Assembly: GCA_020402865.1 (NCBI GenBank)
Contig: JADBYT010000028.1
Coordinates: forward strand, 50,729-114,728
DNA length: 64,000 bases
DNA from: Bacteroidota bacterium
GTDB lineage: Bacteria; Bacteroidota; Bacteroidia; Palsa-965
Direction of reading: 5' to 3'
Positions 49,813-58,455 of the stretch are shown here, in pieces. The translations under genes and the position numbers were made by a program. The notes below the pieces were generated by a model. It had not been told where the DNA came from. It saw nothing but the letters and a program-made list of their open reading frames with translations, and did not search any database. Positions within the stretch are counted from its first letter, which is position 1; each line of letters opens with the position of its first letter.

Positions 49813-50807
49813 CAGCGTTGCTCAAAAAATTCGTAGGCATTTACCAGATCGAGATACACCCCGTCGAATCCGGCATCGGCCACACGGCGAAGATACGAAT
49901 CGTTGCTGCCGCAAATGATTTCCTGCCACGAAGCATCCCAGTAACGTACATAATAATTATCCAGCCACGACGGATCTTCGATGTCTATGAATGCAGGCGG
50001 TTGTGCATTCCAGCCGTTTTGCCAGTAGTAGCGGTAGCTTTCGGCCTGACCAATGCTCATGTAGCAAAGCAGTGTGCGGGTGCCGCCGCCGGGTTTGTTG
50101 CGCAGGCGGGTTACATCAGCCGCAGTGAGTATTTCGGGCTCATCGCCGCCGGTAAAAAACAGGTCGATGATGAAGATATCATAATTGGTCTGCTCCAGCG
50201 CGCGCAGGTATTCTTCTTTAGTGGCAAACTTTTCAGGCGCAATCAGGTAAAGAAAATTGCGGCCGTTCAGCCCGTTTGTATTTGCAGTGTTTACGTTAAA
50301 CGGCGTGGCCGGATAGCCCGGAATTTTATCCAGCTCACGGCTGTCGGCGGCCATGGAAATAAAGCCGAGCGCCTGATTGCGGGCATACGAATCGTCCATT
50401 TTCGACGGTGTGGAGCAATAATCAGTCACCAATATTTTTTTGCCCAAACTGTTTCCAAGCACACACATTTCCTGCCAGCCGGTGCGCTCTTCGCTTTCGG
50501 GCGTAAGCAAATCGTCCTGATTGTTGTAGCCGTAAAACAACTCTTCCCGCCCGAAACCATCAATTGCATTGATATATCCGGTTGCAGGCGTGCCATCGGG
50601 CTTTCCGTCAGTAGTAAGTAAAGCTTCGCCGTTTTGCGGCACCACCAGAAAGCCGGGGCGCATCAGCTCGGCCTGTGTATTTATTTTTTGCACAAAAGCC
50701 CGCATTTCAGCACGGTAATCCACGCCGGCAGTTTCGCTTTGCTGACAGGCTCCGAATGCGAGCAGCGTGAAAGAAAAAACGGGCAGAAAAAAATATTTTG
50801 CGTTCAT
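49812..50807 (-). CDS. Lipoprotein with a GH114-like (TM1410/endo-alpha-1,4-polygalactosaminidase-like) domain
   Basis: A 331-residue protein with a lipoprotein-like signal (MNAKYFFLPVFSFTLLAFGACQQSE; lipobox FGAC). The rest resembles the GH114/TM1410 TIM-barrel family: FLVVPQNGE, the catalytic-type FIIDLFFTGG, LLCYMSIGQAESYRYYWQ and DAGFDGVYLDLVNAYEFF. GH114 hydrolyses alpha-1,4-galactosaminide polymers, a component of microbial exopolysaccharide. The substrate here is unproven. The reading frame stays open upstream through the tRNA genes to 51098, but the signal peptide at 50807 defines the start. Overlaps the downstream NlpC/P60 start by one base. Both are extracytoplasmic wall/polysaccharide enzymes. 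Confidence 0.75.
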   Translation of the reverse strand: MNAKYFFLPVFSFTLLAFGACQQSETAGVDYRAEMRAFVQKINTQAELMRPGFLVVPQNGEALLTTDGKPDGTPATGYINAIDGFGREELFYGYNNQDDLLTPESEERTGWQEMCVLGNSLGKKILVTDYCSTPSKMDDSYARNQALGFISMAADSRELDKIPGYPATPFNVNTANTNGLNGRNFLYLIAPEKFATKEEYLRALEQTNYDIFIIDLFFTGGDEPEILTAADVTRLRNKPGGGTRTLLCYMSIGQAESYRYYWQNGWNAQPPAFIDIEDPSWLDNYYVRYWDASWQEIICGSNDSYLRRVADAGFDGVYLDLVNAYEFFEQR

Positions 50808-50808
50808 A

Positions 50809-50839
50809 TTGTCAAAGTTAAATAAAGATACTACTTTTG
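50809..50839 (+). promoter_or_regulatory. Predicted promoter of the tRNA-Leu pair
   Basis: TTG at 50809-50811 and TACTTTTG at 50832-50839, 20 bases apart, match the Bacteroidota promoter pattern, 42 bases before the first tRNA. Confidence 0.6.
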
Positions 50840-50881
50840 TCACCGCTTTAGAAAACGCTGTTCGCAACGTTTTCATCTCAA

Positions 50882-50963
50882 GCCCAGGTGGCGAAATTGG
50901 TAGACGCACCATCTTGAGGGGGTGGCGCCGCGAGGCGTGCTGGTTCGAATCCAGTCCTGGGCA
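50882..50963 (+). tRNA. tRNA-Leu (anticodon GAG)
   Basis: An 82-nucleotide cloverleaf. The acceptor arms are GCCCAGG / CCTGGGC. The D-arm (GGCGAAATTGGTAGACGC) and T-arm (GGTTCGAATCC) are present. The anticodon stem CCATC / GGTGG frames TTGAGGG, giving anticodon GAG, and there is a long class II variable arm. The 3' CCA is not encoded. It is followed 38 bases later by a second tRNA-Leu. Confidence 0.92.
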
Positions 50964-51001
50964 CAGTTCTTTACACAAATCAGCACTACCGCTGATTGCT
51001 T

Positions 51002-51084
51002 GCCCAGGTGGCGAAATTGGTAAACGTTGCGGTCTCAGAAGCCGTTGGGAATATCCCTTGAGAGTTCGAGTCTCTCCCTGGGCA
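51002..51084 (+). tRNA. tRNA-Leu (anticodon CAG)
   Basis: An 83-nucleotide cloverleaf with acceptor arms GCCCAGG / CCTGGGC. The anticodon stem GCGGT / GCCGT surrounds CTCAGAA, giving anticodon CAG. It has a long variable arm (TTGGGAATATCCCTTGAG region). No encoded CCA. It is 38 bases after the first tRNA-Leu and shares its 5' half, a probable duplication. Confidence 0.9.
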
Positions 51085-51188
51085 CACCACCAAAACATTT
51101 CAGGTAATCCAGACTGCGGGTTGCCTTTTTTTATGCCTTTTTGCGGGCTTTTGAGTATTGTTATTCATTTATAGTTTACTTTACAGTT

Positions 51189-51647
51189 ATGGCTACTTCA
51201 ACGCCCAATACCATCGACATCAGAAACAGACAGGCTTCGTTTGAATACGCATTCCTTGATAAATTTATTGCAGGATTGGTGCTCACCGGCACCGAAATAA
51301 AATCGTTGCGGCTGGGAAAAGCCAATATTACCGACGGTTTTTGTGTATTTGAAAACGACGAACTTATTCTGCGGAACGTACAGATAAACGAATACGATAA
51401 AGGCACCTATTACAACCACGCCCCTAAACGCGACCGCAAGCTGCTGCTAAAGCGCAGCGAACTGCGCAAACTTCAGAACAAGCTAAAAGATCAGGGCCTT
51501 ACCATTGTGCCGCTGCGCATGTTTATCAGCGAAAACGGCTGGGCTAAAATTGAAATTGCGTTAGCCAAAGGCAAAAAAACGTTTGATAAGCGCGAGGATA
51601 TAAAGAAACGGGATATTGAACGCGAAACCGCACGTAAGTTCAAGTAA
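51189..51647 (+). CDS. smpB: SsrA-binding protein SmpB
   Basis: A 152-residue trans-translation factor that binds tmRNA and brings it to stalled ribosomes. Features: IDIRNRQASFEYAFLDKFIAGLVLTGTEIKSLRLGKANI (quoted as EAFLDK-like YAFLDKFIAGLVLTGTEIKS), GFCVFENDELILRN, RDRKLLLKR and the C-terminal basic tail KKTFDKREDIKKRDIERE. An OB-fold core is expected at ~10-125. The start at 51189 gives MATSTPNTIDIRNR. It follows the tRNA-Leu genes in the same direction. A strong terminator lies at 51670-51703. The ssrA gene itself is not seen in the window. Confidence 0.95.
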   Translation: MATSTPNTIDIRNRQASFEYAFLDKFIAGLVLTGTEIKSLRLGKANITDGFCVFENDELILRNVQINEYDKGTYYNHAPKRDRKLLLKRSELRKLQNKLKDQGLTIVPLRMFISENGWAKIEIALAKGKKTFDKREDIKKRDIERETARKFK

Positions 51648-51669
51648 TACTCTTCACACATACAAAACA

Positions 51670-51703
51670 AAAACGCCTCCCGATTGCTCGGGAGGCGTTT
51701 TTG
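51670..51703. terminator. Terminator between smpB and outer-membrane protein
   Basis: A 13 bp stem AAACGCCTCCCGA / TCGGGAGGCGTTT with loop TTGC; A-rich upstream and T-rich downstream, usable by both converging genes. Confidence 0.9.
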
Positions 51704-51722
51704 TTAATTATTCAGTTTCCGA

Positions 51723-52583
51723 CTAGAAGTGGAAGTGGATAAACAGTGCACCGGGAGCCATACCGAAGTTGGCATTGTCGGTATCCACACCAAAAGATCC
51801 GCCGCCGGCAGTTTTGGTGGTGGTAGAAGTTGCAGCTGTACCATTCCAGCTTTCTACGGTTTGCTCACCGTCGCCGGTGCGCGAAAGGGCAAGCCCCCAG
51901 CCAAATTCGCCGCCTACAGAAAGTTTGGGGAGTACAAAGTACTCAGCACCAATGAAACCGCGTACACCAAAACCGAGGGTGCTGCCGCTTTTATCTTCTG
52001 TAATGCGTGAACCCGCTGCTGCTGAAGTTCCGGTAAGGAAGTCAGATGTAGTAGTGGGAGTAGTGTTAGTTGATGAAAATGCATTACCGTAAGAGTAGCT
52101 GGTTTTGCCGCCACCAAACATTACCATAGCCATACCACCATAGTAGCCCTGCAAACGGGTTTTGCCACGACGCCACTCAAGACCGCCGCCAAGGCCGATA
52201 AAGTTGCCAGACACTTTCATTTCGTCGGTAACTGTTGCGGGCGGGGTAGCCGTTGAAGCATCGTCGGTTACAAAGTTTTTCATGGTTTCAGAACCGAAAC
52301 CAATGCGGAGCATGCCACGGTAAGCCATATTGGGGCTTACAAACATTTTGCCGGTGATCATGGCAAACGGGTTGGTAAAGGCCCAATTGGCGGTACCATA
52401 GTTAGAACCGTTACCACCGATAAAGTTGCCAAAGTAATCAAGGAAAGGCGTGGCATCTACGCCAATAGCCCAGTCACCTGCTTCGGGGAGAATAGGTTCA
52501 CCTTTTTTTGAAGTTAAATCTTGTGCGAAGGCAGAGGTTACACCAAAAGCCAGCGCCGCTACGATGAGCGTCGATTTTTTCAT
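51723..52583 (-). CDS. Outer-membrane beta-barrel protein
   Basis: A 286-residue protein with a signal peptide (MKKSTLIVAALAFGVTSAFAQ) and a mature part of alternating aromatic/small residues consistent with an 8-12 strand beta-barrel. Segments like DWAIGVDATPFLDYFGNF, ITGKMFVSPNMAYRGMLRIGFG, GFGVRGFIGAEYFVLPKLSVGGEFGWGLALS (quoted as GAEYFVLPKLSVGGEFGWG) and the terminal ALFIHFHF ending in Phe are typical of Bacteroidota OMPs. The interior ATSTTTKTAGGG loop is repetitive. Export via the Bam system is likely. Function unknown. It converges on smpB across the terminator. Confidence 0.8.
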   Translation of the reverse strand: MKKSTLIVAALAFGVTSAFAQDLTSKKGEPILPEAGDWAIGVDATPFLDYFGNFIGGNGSNYGTANWAFTNPFAMITGKMFVSPNMAYRGMLRIGFGSETMKNFVTDDASTATPPATVTDEMKVSGNFIGLGGGLEWRRGKTRLQGYYGGMAMVMFGGGKTSYSYGNAFSSTNTTPTTTSDFLTGTSAAAGSRITEDKSGSTLGFGVRGFIGAEYFVLPKLSVGGEFGWGLALSRTGDGEQTVESWNGTAATSTTTKTAGGGSFGVDTDNANFGMAPGALFIHFHF

Positions 52584-52729
52584 AATGTGTGGTTTTAGTT
52601 AATGTTTCTTTATTCTGGTCAGGGATTATACCCTATTGTCAAAGGTATTGATTTATATAGTGAAGATACGGTATTAACAAAAATCAACTTTTTCACCACA
52701 TACTGTTAATAACAGGAAATTGATTTTCC

Positions 52730-53392
52730 TCATCCCTTCCACTCCCGTTCACCCAGCATGGGAACAAAGCGAAACAAACCATGAAAGGTTTTGGTCAGTT
52801 TTCCGGTCTCATCTTTTGTGATAAGAGTCATTTCCTGCGAATCACCTTCCCCCACCGGAATCACTAATCTGCCGCCGGGCTTTAGCTGATCGGTAAGTGC
52901 ATCGGGCACAAAGGGTGCGCCGCAGGTAACCAGTATTTTATCAAACGGCGCAAATGCCGGCCAGCCTTTATAACCATCGCCATACTGAAAATTGGGCGAG
53001 TATCCCATTTGAGGCAGAAGCGCGCGCGTTACATCATATAAGGTACGCTGCCGTTCAATGGTCCATACGCGGGCGCCGCAGGCAAGCAGCACGGCAGTCT
53101 GGTAACCCGATCCGGTACCGATTTCCAGTACACGGTCGCCTTTGCGGAGTTGCAGCAGCTGGGTTTGAAAGGCCACGGTGTAAGGCTGCGATATGGTTTG
53201 CCCTGCGCCAATGGGAAAAGCCTTGTCCTGATAAGCAAATTCGAGAAAGGCTTTGTCGAAAAACAAATGGCGCGGCACCTGCTCAATGGCTTTCAGCACG
53301 GCAGCATCGGTAATTTCGCGTTCGCGCATCAGCTCAGCCAGTTTGCGGCGAAGACCTTTCTGGCGGTAGGTATCTTCAAAAGGAGTAGTCAT
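52730..53392 (-). CDS. pcm: Protein-L-isoaspartate O-methyltransferase
   Basis: A 220-residue SAM methyltransferase that methylates L-isoaspartyl residues for repair; cytosolic. The glycine-rich SAM loop EIGTGSGYQTAVLLACG lies at ~90-106. The family signatures include IGAGQTISQPYTVAFQTQLL (~55-75) and RHLFFDKAF. ILVTCGAPFVPDALTDQL and GGRLVIPVGE (~170-190) complete the order. The start at 53392 gives a usual N-terminus. It diverges from the Gfo/Idh gene at 53501. Confidence 0.92.
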   Translation of the reverse strand: MTTPFEDTYRQKGLRRKLAELMREREITDAAVLKAIEQVPRHLFFDKAFLEFAYQDKAFPIGAGQTISQPYTVAFQTQLLQLRKGDRVLEIGTGSGYQTAVLLACGARVWTIERQRTLYDVTRALLPQMGYSPNFQYGDGYKGWPAFAPFDKILVTCGAPFVPDALTDQLKPGGRLVIPVGEGDSQEMTLITKDETGKLTKTFHGLFRFVPMLGEREWKG

Positions 53393-53500
53393 AAAGTGTA
53401 TTCAGCAGCAGCAAACAACACTTGGCTGTTGATATGTTACGAAGTTAACCTGAAAGCAGGAGCGGCTGCGCGAATAATTTTGTAAAAAATCAAACAGGCT

Positions 53501-54499
53501 ATGTTGAAAATCGGTGTTGCCGGTGCCGGGCATCTTGGCAAAATTCATATCCGTCAGATTAAAGAACTGGCCAGCCGCTATGAGCTGGTTGGTTTTCACG
53601 ACAGCGATCCGGCCGTGCGTGCTGCCGTGGCGGCCGAATTTGGCATCCGGGCCTTTGAAACCACCGACGAATTAATTGAAGCGGCTGAAGTGGTTGATAT
53701 TGTTACGCCTACGCTGCATCATTATGCCGTAGCCGTAAAAGCCCTGCGCCGCCAGCGCCACCTGTTTATTGAAAAACCGCTTACGCATACTGTTGATGAA
53801 GGCAAAATGCTGGTGCAGCTGGCCACCGAAGCCAATGTAAAAGTGCAGGTGGGCCATGTGGAGCGTTTCAATCCGGCCTTTATTGCCGCCCAGCCCCTGC
53901 TCGATCAGCCAATGTTTATTGAAACGCACCGGCTGGCCCAGTTCAATCCGCGCGGCACCGATGTATCTGTTGTCCTCGACCTGATGATACACGATATCGA
54001 CATCGTACTCAGCCTGATACGTGCCAATATACGCCACATCAGCGCCAGCGGCGTAGCTGTAGTGAGCGATACGCCCGATATTGCCAACGCACGCATTGAA
54101 TTCGACAACGGCGCCGTAGCCAACCTTACCGCAAGCCGCATTTCATTGAAAAACATGCGTAAATCGCGCTTTTTCCGCCGCGATGCGTATGTATCTGTCG
54201 ATTTTCTCGACAAACAGGTTAGTGTAGTGCGTATGAAAACCATAGAAGGTGAACCCGATCCGCTGGCCATAATTATTCAGCCCGGCGAAGGAAAAGCACC
54301 CAAAGAATTATTTTTCGAGCACCCCGAAGTGGAGCAAACCAATGCCATACGCATGGAACTCAGCACCTTTGCCGATTCCATTACCCAAAACACCCGTCCG
54401 CTGGTGTCTATAGACGATGGGTACAAAGCACTGGAAGTTGCGCATAAAATTATTGACCAAGTGCAGGCAAAAACTAATTTTGCAGCCGCCCGGCAATAA
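53501..54499 (+). CDS. Gfo/Idh/MocA family oxidoreductase
   Basis: A 332-residue NAD(P)-dependent dehydrogenase. The Rossmann domain begins MLKIGVAGAGHLGKIHI with GxGHxGxxH at ~7-15. TPTLHHYAVAVKALRRQRHLFIEKPLTHTVDEGKMLVQLA (quoted as HLFIEKPLTHTVDEGKML) supplies the catalytic Lys (EKP). The C-terminal domain follows with VGHVERFNPAF and LDLMIHDIDIVLSL, in which the ...H-D... His is the likely proton donor. Such enzymes are common in sugar biosynthesis and catabolism. It is followed by a lipoprotein and a polyprenyl sugar transferase, suggesting a saccharide or surface-polymer function. A TAATTTTG -7-like box lies at 53474-53481. Confidence 0.9.
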   Translation: MLKIGVAGAGHLGKIHIRQIKELASRYELVGFHDSDPAVRAAVAAEFGIRAFETTDELIEAAEVVDIVTPTLHHYAVAVKALRRQRHLFIEKPLTHTVDEGKMLVQLATEANVKVQVGHVERFNPAFIAAQPLLDQPMFIETHRLAQFNPRGTDVSVVLDLMIHDIDIVLSLIRANIRHISASGVAVVSDTPDIANARIEFDNGAVANLTASRISLKNMRKSRFFRRDAYVSVDFLDKQVSVVRMKTIEGEPDPLAIIIQPGEGKAPKELFFEHPEVEQTNAIRMELSTFADSITQNTRPLVSIDDGYKALEVAHKIIDQVQAKTNFAAARQ

Positions 54500-54538
54500 A
54501 CACAGCCTGGCTGCGTTATACACGGGAGATTAAACTGC

Positions 54539-55405
54539 ATGATTCGAAAAATTACTTTTTACCCCGCTTTTATTGCCTTTGCGCTGCTTTCGGTATCGCT
54601 GCTTTCAGGCTGTAAACTCTTCGATCGTACCGAAGAAATTCCTTCCTACCTGAGAATCAGCTCCGTAAAATTCAATGCGCTTTCCGGACAGGGCTCATCC
54701 GCACACCAGATTACCGATGTATGGGTGTTTATGGATGATGAGCTTATCGGCGCATTTGAAGTACCCTGCACCATTCCCATTCTCAACGAGGGCAGCCACC
54801 GCTTTCTGATCCGCGCCGGAATAAAAATGAACGGCACCACCACCACACGCGCCATTTATCCTTCCTACAAAGGCTGGGACAGCACATTTACAATAACCCG
54901 CGCACAGGTGGTAAGCGTTACGCCGAGGTTTCAATATTTTCCGGCTACTGATTTTGTGTGGCTTGAAGATTTTGAAATGCCGGGACAAAGTTTTACCGAC
55001 AGCGGTGCTATCGTGCAGAATGTATTTCATACCACGTTAAACCCAACCGAAGTTTTCGAAGGCTTTGAATCAGGCTATGCTAAATTAGATACTGATTCAA
55101 ACGACCTGTTTATCCGCTCGCAGTTTTTCACCGGCCTATTTCCCGCGCCTTCGTTTGTATATATGGAACTCAATTACCGCTGCGATCAGCCTTTTTCAGT
55201 AGGCATCATGACACGGCAATATGAATACCGGAATGTAGCAACCATCAGCCCTAAGTCAACCTGGGGTAAAATATATATCAACCTTACCGACGCGGTCAAT
55301 CAGCCTCCCTCCTCTACCGGCTATGCGTTTTACATCACCCAGCGATTGCCGGCTGGTGTAAGTGAATCTTACCTGTATATAGACAATATTAAAGTAGTGC
55401 GGTAA
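54539..55405 (+). CDS. Hypothetical lipoprotein of the sugar-transferase operon
   Basis: A 288-residue protein with a lipoprotein signal: AFALLSVSLLSGCKLF (lipobox LLSGC at ~25). The mature part is mostly beta, with VWVFMDDELIGAFEVPCTIPIL, LIRAGIKMNGTTTTRAIYP and RAQVVSVTPRF. It resembles an immunoglobulin/jelly-roll-like domain in the C-terminal half (FVYMELNYRCDQPFSVGIM). No named family. It lies between the Gfo/Idh gene (39 bases before) and the sugar transferase (8 bases after), so it is probably an outer-membrane accessory for surface polysaccharide. Confidence is in the lipoprotein call, not the role. Confidence 0.7.
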   Translation: MIRKITFYPAFIAFALLSVSLLSGCKLFDRTEEIPSYLRISSVKFNALSGQGSSAHQITDVWVFMDDELIGAFEVPCTIPILNEGSHRFLIRAGIKMNGTTTTRAIYPSYKGWDSTFTITRAQVVSVTPRFQYFPATDFVWLEDFEMPGQSFTDSGAIVQNVFHTTLNPTEVFEGFESGYAKLDTDSNDLFIRSQFFTGLFPAPSFVYMELNYRCDQPFSVGIMTRQYEYRNVATISPKSTWGKIYINLTDAVNQPPSSTGYAFYITQRLPAGVSESYLYIDNIKVVR

Positions 55406-55413
55406 TTGCCGGT

Positions 55414-56835
55414 ATGAATAAAACCCGTCAGGTTCTTTACTATTTATTCAGCGACATTGTTTCGGCGGCTATAGCCTGGACTTTGTTTCACCAATACCGC
55501 AAGGTGAATATTGAATCCGTAAAGTTCGGGTTGAAAGTGCCGGTGATGTTTGACGAGAAGTTCTTTATCGGACTTGGTGCGGTGGTTTTGTTCTGGATTT
55601 CGCTGTATGGCATTACGGGAAGTTACCGGAATATATACCGCCGTTCGCGCCTCAAGGAATTCGGGCAGATTTTGCTGCTCAGTTGCATTGGCGTGCTGGT
55701 AATTTTCTTTACGCTGCTGCTTGATGATACGGTAATCAGCTACAGAACTTACTACCTGAGTACATTAACACTGTTTGTTACCCATTTCTGCTTTACCGTA
55801 ACCGGCCGCATGATCCTGACCTCCATTACAAACAGCCGTATCCGAAACCGTAAATTGGGTTTCAACACCATACTTATAGGCAGCAACGCCAATGCCCTCA
55901 AGCTGTTCAGCGAACTGGAAAGCCAGACAAAATCGTGGGGCAACCGGTTTGTGGGGTTTGTGCATGTGGACAATAAAAACGGTTACTCGCACGAGCTGAA
56001 AGCCCGGTTGCCGCACCTTGGCGAGGTGGATCAGCTTCGCAGCATTATCCGCGAACATCAGGCCGAGGAAGTGATTATTGCCATCGAATCATCGGAGCAC
56101 GACAGGCTGAACGCCATTATCAATGAAATGGACGATCAGCCGGTGGTAATCAAGGTAATTCCTGATATGTACGATATCCTTTCGGGGCAGGTGAAAATGA
56201 GCACCATTTTCGGTGCGCCGATGATTGAAATTAAGCGCGAGATCATGCCGCCGTGGCAGCAGTCGATCAAGCGCATAATTGATGTAATTGTATCGCTCAT
56301 TGCGCTCACCGTTTTTATGCCGGTTTATCTGCTCACGGCGCTTGGCGTAAAGCTCTCGTCGAAAGGCCCTGTTTTTTACAGCCACTACCGCATAGGCATA
56401 CACGGCAAGCCATTCCGCATTCATAAATTCCGCTCCATGTATGTGGATGCCGAGCGCAACGGCCCTGCCCTTTCGAGCGAAAACGATCCGCGTATTACAC
56501 CATTCGGCCGTTTCCTGCGCAAAACCCGTCTCGACGAAATTCCCCAGTTTTACAATGTACTCATCGGCGAAATGTCGCTGGTGGGCCCCCGCCCCGAAAG
56601 GCAGTTCTTTATTGATAAAATTGTGCAGGTAGCTCCGCATTACCGCCACCTGCACAATGTAAAGCCGGGCATCACTTCGTGGGGACAGGTGAAATATGGT
56701 TATGCCGAAAATGTGGATCAGATGGTGGAGCGCCTGAAATACGACTTGCTGTATATTGAGAATATGTCGCTGTACGTGGATTTTAAAATTCTGATCTACA
56801 CCGTGCTAATTGTAGTTCAGGGTCGGGGAAAATAG
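55414..56835 (+). CDS. Undecaprenyl-phosphate sugar transferase (WbaP/exopolysaccharide-type)
   Basis: A 473-residue polyisoprenyl-phosphate hexose-1-phosphate transferase. Four or five N-terminal membrane spans (e.g. VLYYLFSDIVSAAIAWTLF, IGLGAVVLFWISLYG, ILLLSCIGVLVIFFTLL) are followed by a cytosolic Rossmann-like domain, LIGSNANALKLFSELE. The C-terminal catalytic domain has RIIDVIVSLIALTVFMP, KFRSMYVDAERNGPALSSENDPRI (quoted as FRSMYVDAERNGPALSSEND), FGRFLRKTRLDEIPQFYNVL and MSLVGPRPE. It starts glycan assembly on undecaprenyl phosphate at the inner membrane. Follows a lipoprotein and Gfo/Idh gene. Confidence 0.9.
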   Translation: MNKTRQVLYYLFSDIVSAAIAWTLFHQYRKVNIESVKFGLKVPVMFDEKFFIGLGAVVLFWISLYGITGSYRNIYRRSRLKEFGQILLLSCIGVLVIFFTLLLDDTVISYRTYYLSTLTLFVTHFCFTVTGRMILTSITNSRIRNRKLGFNTILIGSNANALKLFSELESQTKSWGNRFVGFVHVDNKNGYSHELKARLPHLGEVDQLRSIIREHQAEEVIIAIESSEHDRLNAIINEMDDQPVVIKVIPDMYDILSGQVKMSTIFGAPMIEIKREIMPPWQQSIKRIIDVIVSLIALTVFMPVYLLTALGVKLSSKGPVFYSHYRIGIHGKPFRIHKFRSMYVDAERNGPALSSENDPRITPFGRFLRKTRLDEIPQFYNVLIGEMSLVGPRPERQFFIDKIVQVAPHYRHLHNVKPGITSWGQVKYGYAENVDQMVERLKYDLLYIENMSLYVDFKILIYTVLIVVQGRGK

Positions 56836-56949
56836 CCTGAACTTTTCCACAATTCCAGCTGTTTACAAAAACCGTTGAAAAACGGCTTGAAACCCGTCAG
56901 GCCGCTTATCTTTACGGCCTCTCAATACGTATCATTTACTTCCATTTCA

Positions 56950-57849
56950 ATGAAAAACATCACCGTAATCGGTTCCGGAACAATGGGTAACGGTATTGCG
57001 CACGTGTTTGCACAATGCGGTTACAACGTTTCGCTGGTTGATATTTCAAAAGAGGCGCTTGACCGCGGGCTGGGCACCATTGCCAAAAACATGGACCGGC
57101 AGGTAAGCAAAGGCACGCTCAGCGAGGCCGACAAAGCGGCGGCGCTCGGGCGCATCACCCCTACCACCAATCTGGCCGAAGGCGTAGCCAATGCCGAACT
57201 GGTAGTGGAAGCCGCCACCGAAAATGTGGACCTCAAACTCAAAATTTTCCGCGATCTTGATGCTGCCGCTCCGGCGGGCTGCATCCTCGCTTCAAACACC
57301 TCCTCCATTTCCATCACCAGAATTGCAGCCGTTACCAAACGTCCGGAGTCTGTAATCGGCATGCACTTTATGAATCCGGTGCCGGTAATGAAGCTGGTGG
57401 AAGTAATCCGCGGCTACTCCACCAGCGATGCGGTGACGGCTCAGATCATGGAGCTTTCACGCAAGCTCGAAAAAGTGCCGGTAGAAGTAAACGACTATCC
57501 CGGCTTTGTAGCCAACAAAATCCTCATGCCCATGATTAACGAGGCCATTATTACGCTTTATGAAGGCGTGGCCGGCGTGGAGGAAATAGACAACGTAATG
57601 AAACTGGGCATGGGCCACCCGATGGGCCCGCTGCGTCTGGCCGATTTTATCGGACTGGATGTATGCCTCGCCATTTTGCGCGTACTGCACGACGGTTTCG
57701 GCAACCCGAAATACGCCCCCTGCCCGCTGCTGGTAAACATGGTTACCGCCGGCCATCTTGGCGATAAAACAGGCAAAGGCTTCTACGATTACTCGAACCC
57801 GAAAGCGCCTGTACTGGCCGAGCGTTTCCGCAAGAAAGAACTGGTTTAA
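56950..57849 (+). CDS. 3-hydroxybutyryl-CoA dehydrogenase-type 3-hydroxyacyl-CoA dehydrogenase
   Basis: A 299-residue NAD(P)-dependent enzyme oxidising 3-hydroxyacyl-CoA to 3-ketoacyl-CoA, or the reverse. The Rossmann motif GSGTMGNGIAHVFAQCG lies at ~7-23. The Ser/His/Glu active site lies in SNTSSISITRI (~114), GMHFMNPVPVMKLVEVI (~138-154; His140) and E152-region. VNDYPGFVANKI and MGHPMGPLRLADFIGLDV are in order. It has the HBDH length. It is monocistronic between the sugar transferase and strong terminators; a TATCTTTA -7-like box lies about 40 bases upstream. It could work with the thiolase at 2071 in acyl-CoA metabolism. Confidence 0.9.
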   Translation: MKNITVIGSGTMGNGIAHVFAQCGYNVSLVDISKEALDRGLGTIAKNMDRQVSKGTLSEADKAAALGRITPTTNLAEGVANAELVVEAATENVDLKLKIFRDLDAAAPAGCILASNTSSISITRIAAVTKRPESVIGMHFMNPVPVMKLVEVIRGYSTSDAVTAQIMELSRKLEKVPVEVNDYPGFVANKILMPMINEAIITLYEGVAGVEEIDNVMKLGMGHPMGPLRLADFIGLDVCLAILRVLHDGFGNPKYAPCPLLVNMVTAGHLGDKTGKGFYDYSNPKAPVLAERFRKKELV

Positions 57850-57870
57850 CGCAATCAGCAAACAAACAAA

Positions 57871-57902
57871 AACCCGGATGCCTGTGCATCCGGGATTTTT
57901 TT
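57871..57902 (+). terminator. Terminator after 3-hydroxyacyl-CoA dehydrogenase
   Basis: A 9 bp stem CCCGGATGC / GCATCCGGG with loop CTGT and a T-run, 23 bases after the stop. Confidence 0.9.
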
Positions 57903-57910
57903 ATGCAAAG

Positions 57911-57943
57911 AAAAGCCGGATAAACAGAGTTTATCCGGCTTTT
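57911..57943 (-). terminator. Terminator of the small membrane protein gene
   Basis: A 15 bp stem AAAAGCCGGATAAAC / GTTTATCCGGCTTTT with loop AGA. On the minus strand it ends in a T-run, 19 bases after the stop of the gene at 57962-58318. Confidence 0.85.
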
Positions 57944-57961
57944 GCTATTTATGAAAACCGA

Positions 57962-58318
57962 TTAGTTGCTTTTGAAAGCATCTTCGAGGTTCTTGCGCAG
58001 AGCGGCGGTGTCCATGTTTTCGAGACCGTCTTTAATATCGCCAAGAGCAGAAGTGATAGCGGTGATCCAGTAGATAGCGAGAGCAAGAGCTACAGCGCCC
58101 ATAATGATACCGGCAATCATCATACCTTTCTTGGGGTTACCAGCGCCACGAGCCATGAAGAAAGCAACAACGCTGAGTACGAGACCCACTACGGCAATCC
58201 AGAGGGCGGCAGCGCCGATACCCGGGATAATTGCAATAACAAGAGCTACGAGGCTAACTACCATACCGGCAACGCCGAGGCCTTTACCTTTAGTTGAAGG
58301 TGCGTTTGTTTGATCCAT
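57962..58318 (-). CDS. Small membrane protein (DUF4190-like)
   Basis: A 118-residue protein starting MDQTNAPSTKGKGLGVAGMV. It has three hydrophobic segments (about 16-36, 38-57 and 68-90; e.g. MVVSLVALVIAIIPGIGAAA, LWIAVVGLVLSVVAFFMA and GMMIAGIIMGAVALALAIYW). The pattern G-x-x-x-x-x-G-M-V-x-S/A-L-V-A...G-x-x...G-x-x-L...G resembles DUF4190-type membrane proteins. A C-terminal helix, ALGDIKDGLENMDTAALRKNLED, is charged. The start at 58318 begins a typical N-terminus; the frame runs further upstream without good codon statistics. Role unknown. Confidence 0.75.
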   Translation of the reverse strand: MDQTNAPSTKGKGLGVAGMVVSLVALVIAIIPGIGAAALWIAVVGLVLSVVAFFMARGAGNPKKGMMIAGIIMGAVALALAIYWITAITSALGDIKDGLENMDTAALRKNLEDAFKSN

Positions 58319-58455
58319 TTTAAATTTAGTTTTTTGGTTTTGAAAAGGGTGAATAGTTGAAGTGTGGCAAAAAAAATGCTTTTTCACAGGCTTTACAAGC
58401 CCACAGCACTTATAGTTATTAACATCTTTTGGCAAAGCCGCAGAAAACCCTGAGG

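Noticed and set aside
50808..51098. Open frame extending the GH114-like gene over both tRNA-Leu genes
   Set aside because: The extension is a known artefact of tRNA sequence; a proper lipoprotein signal starts at 50807.
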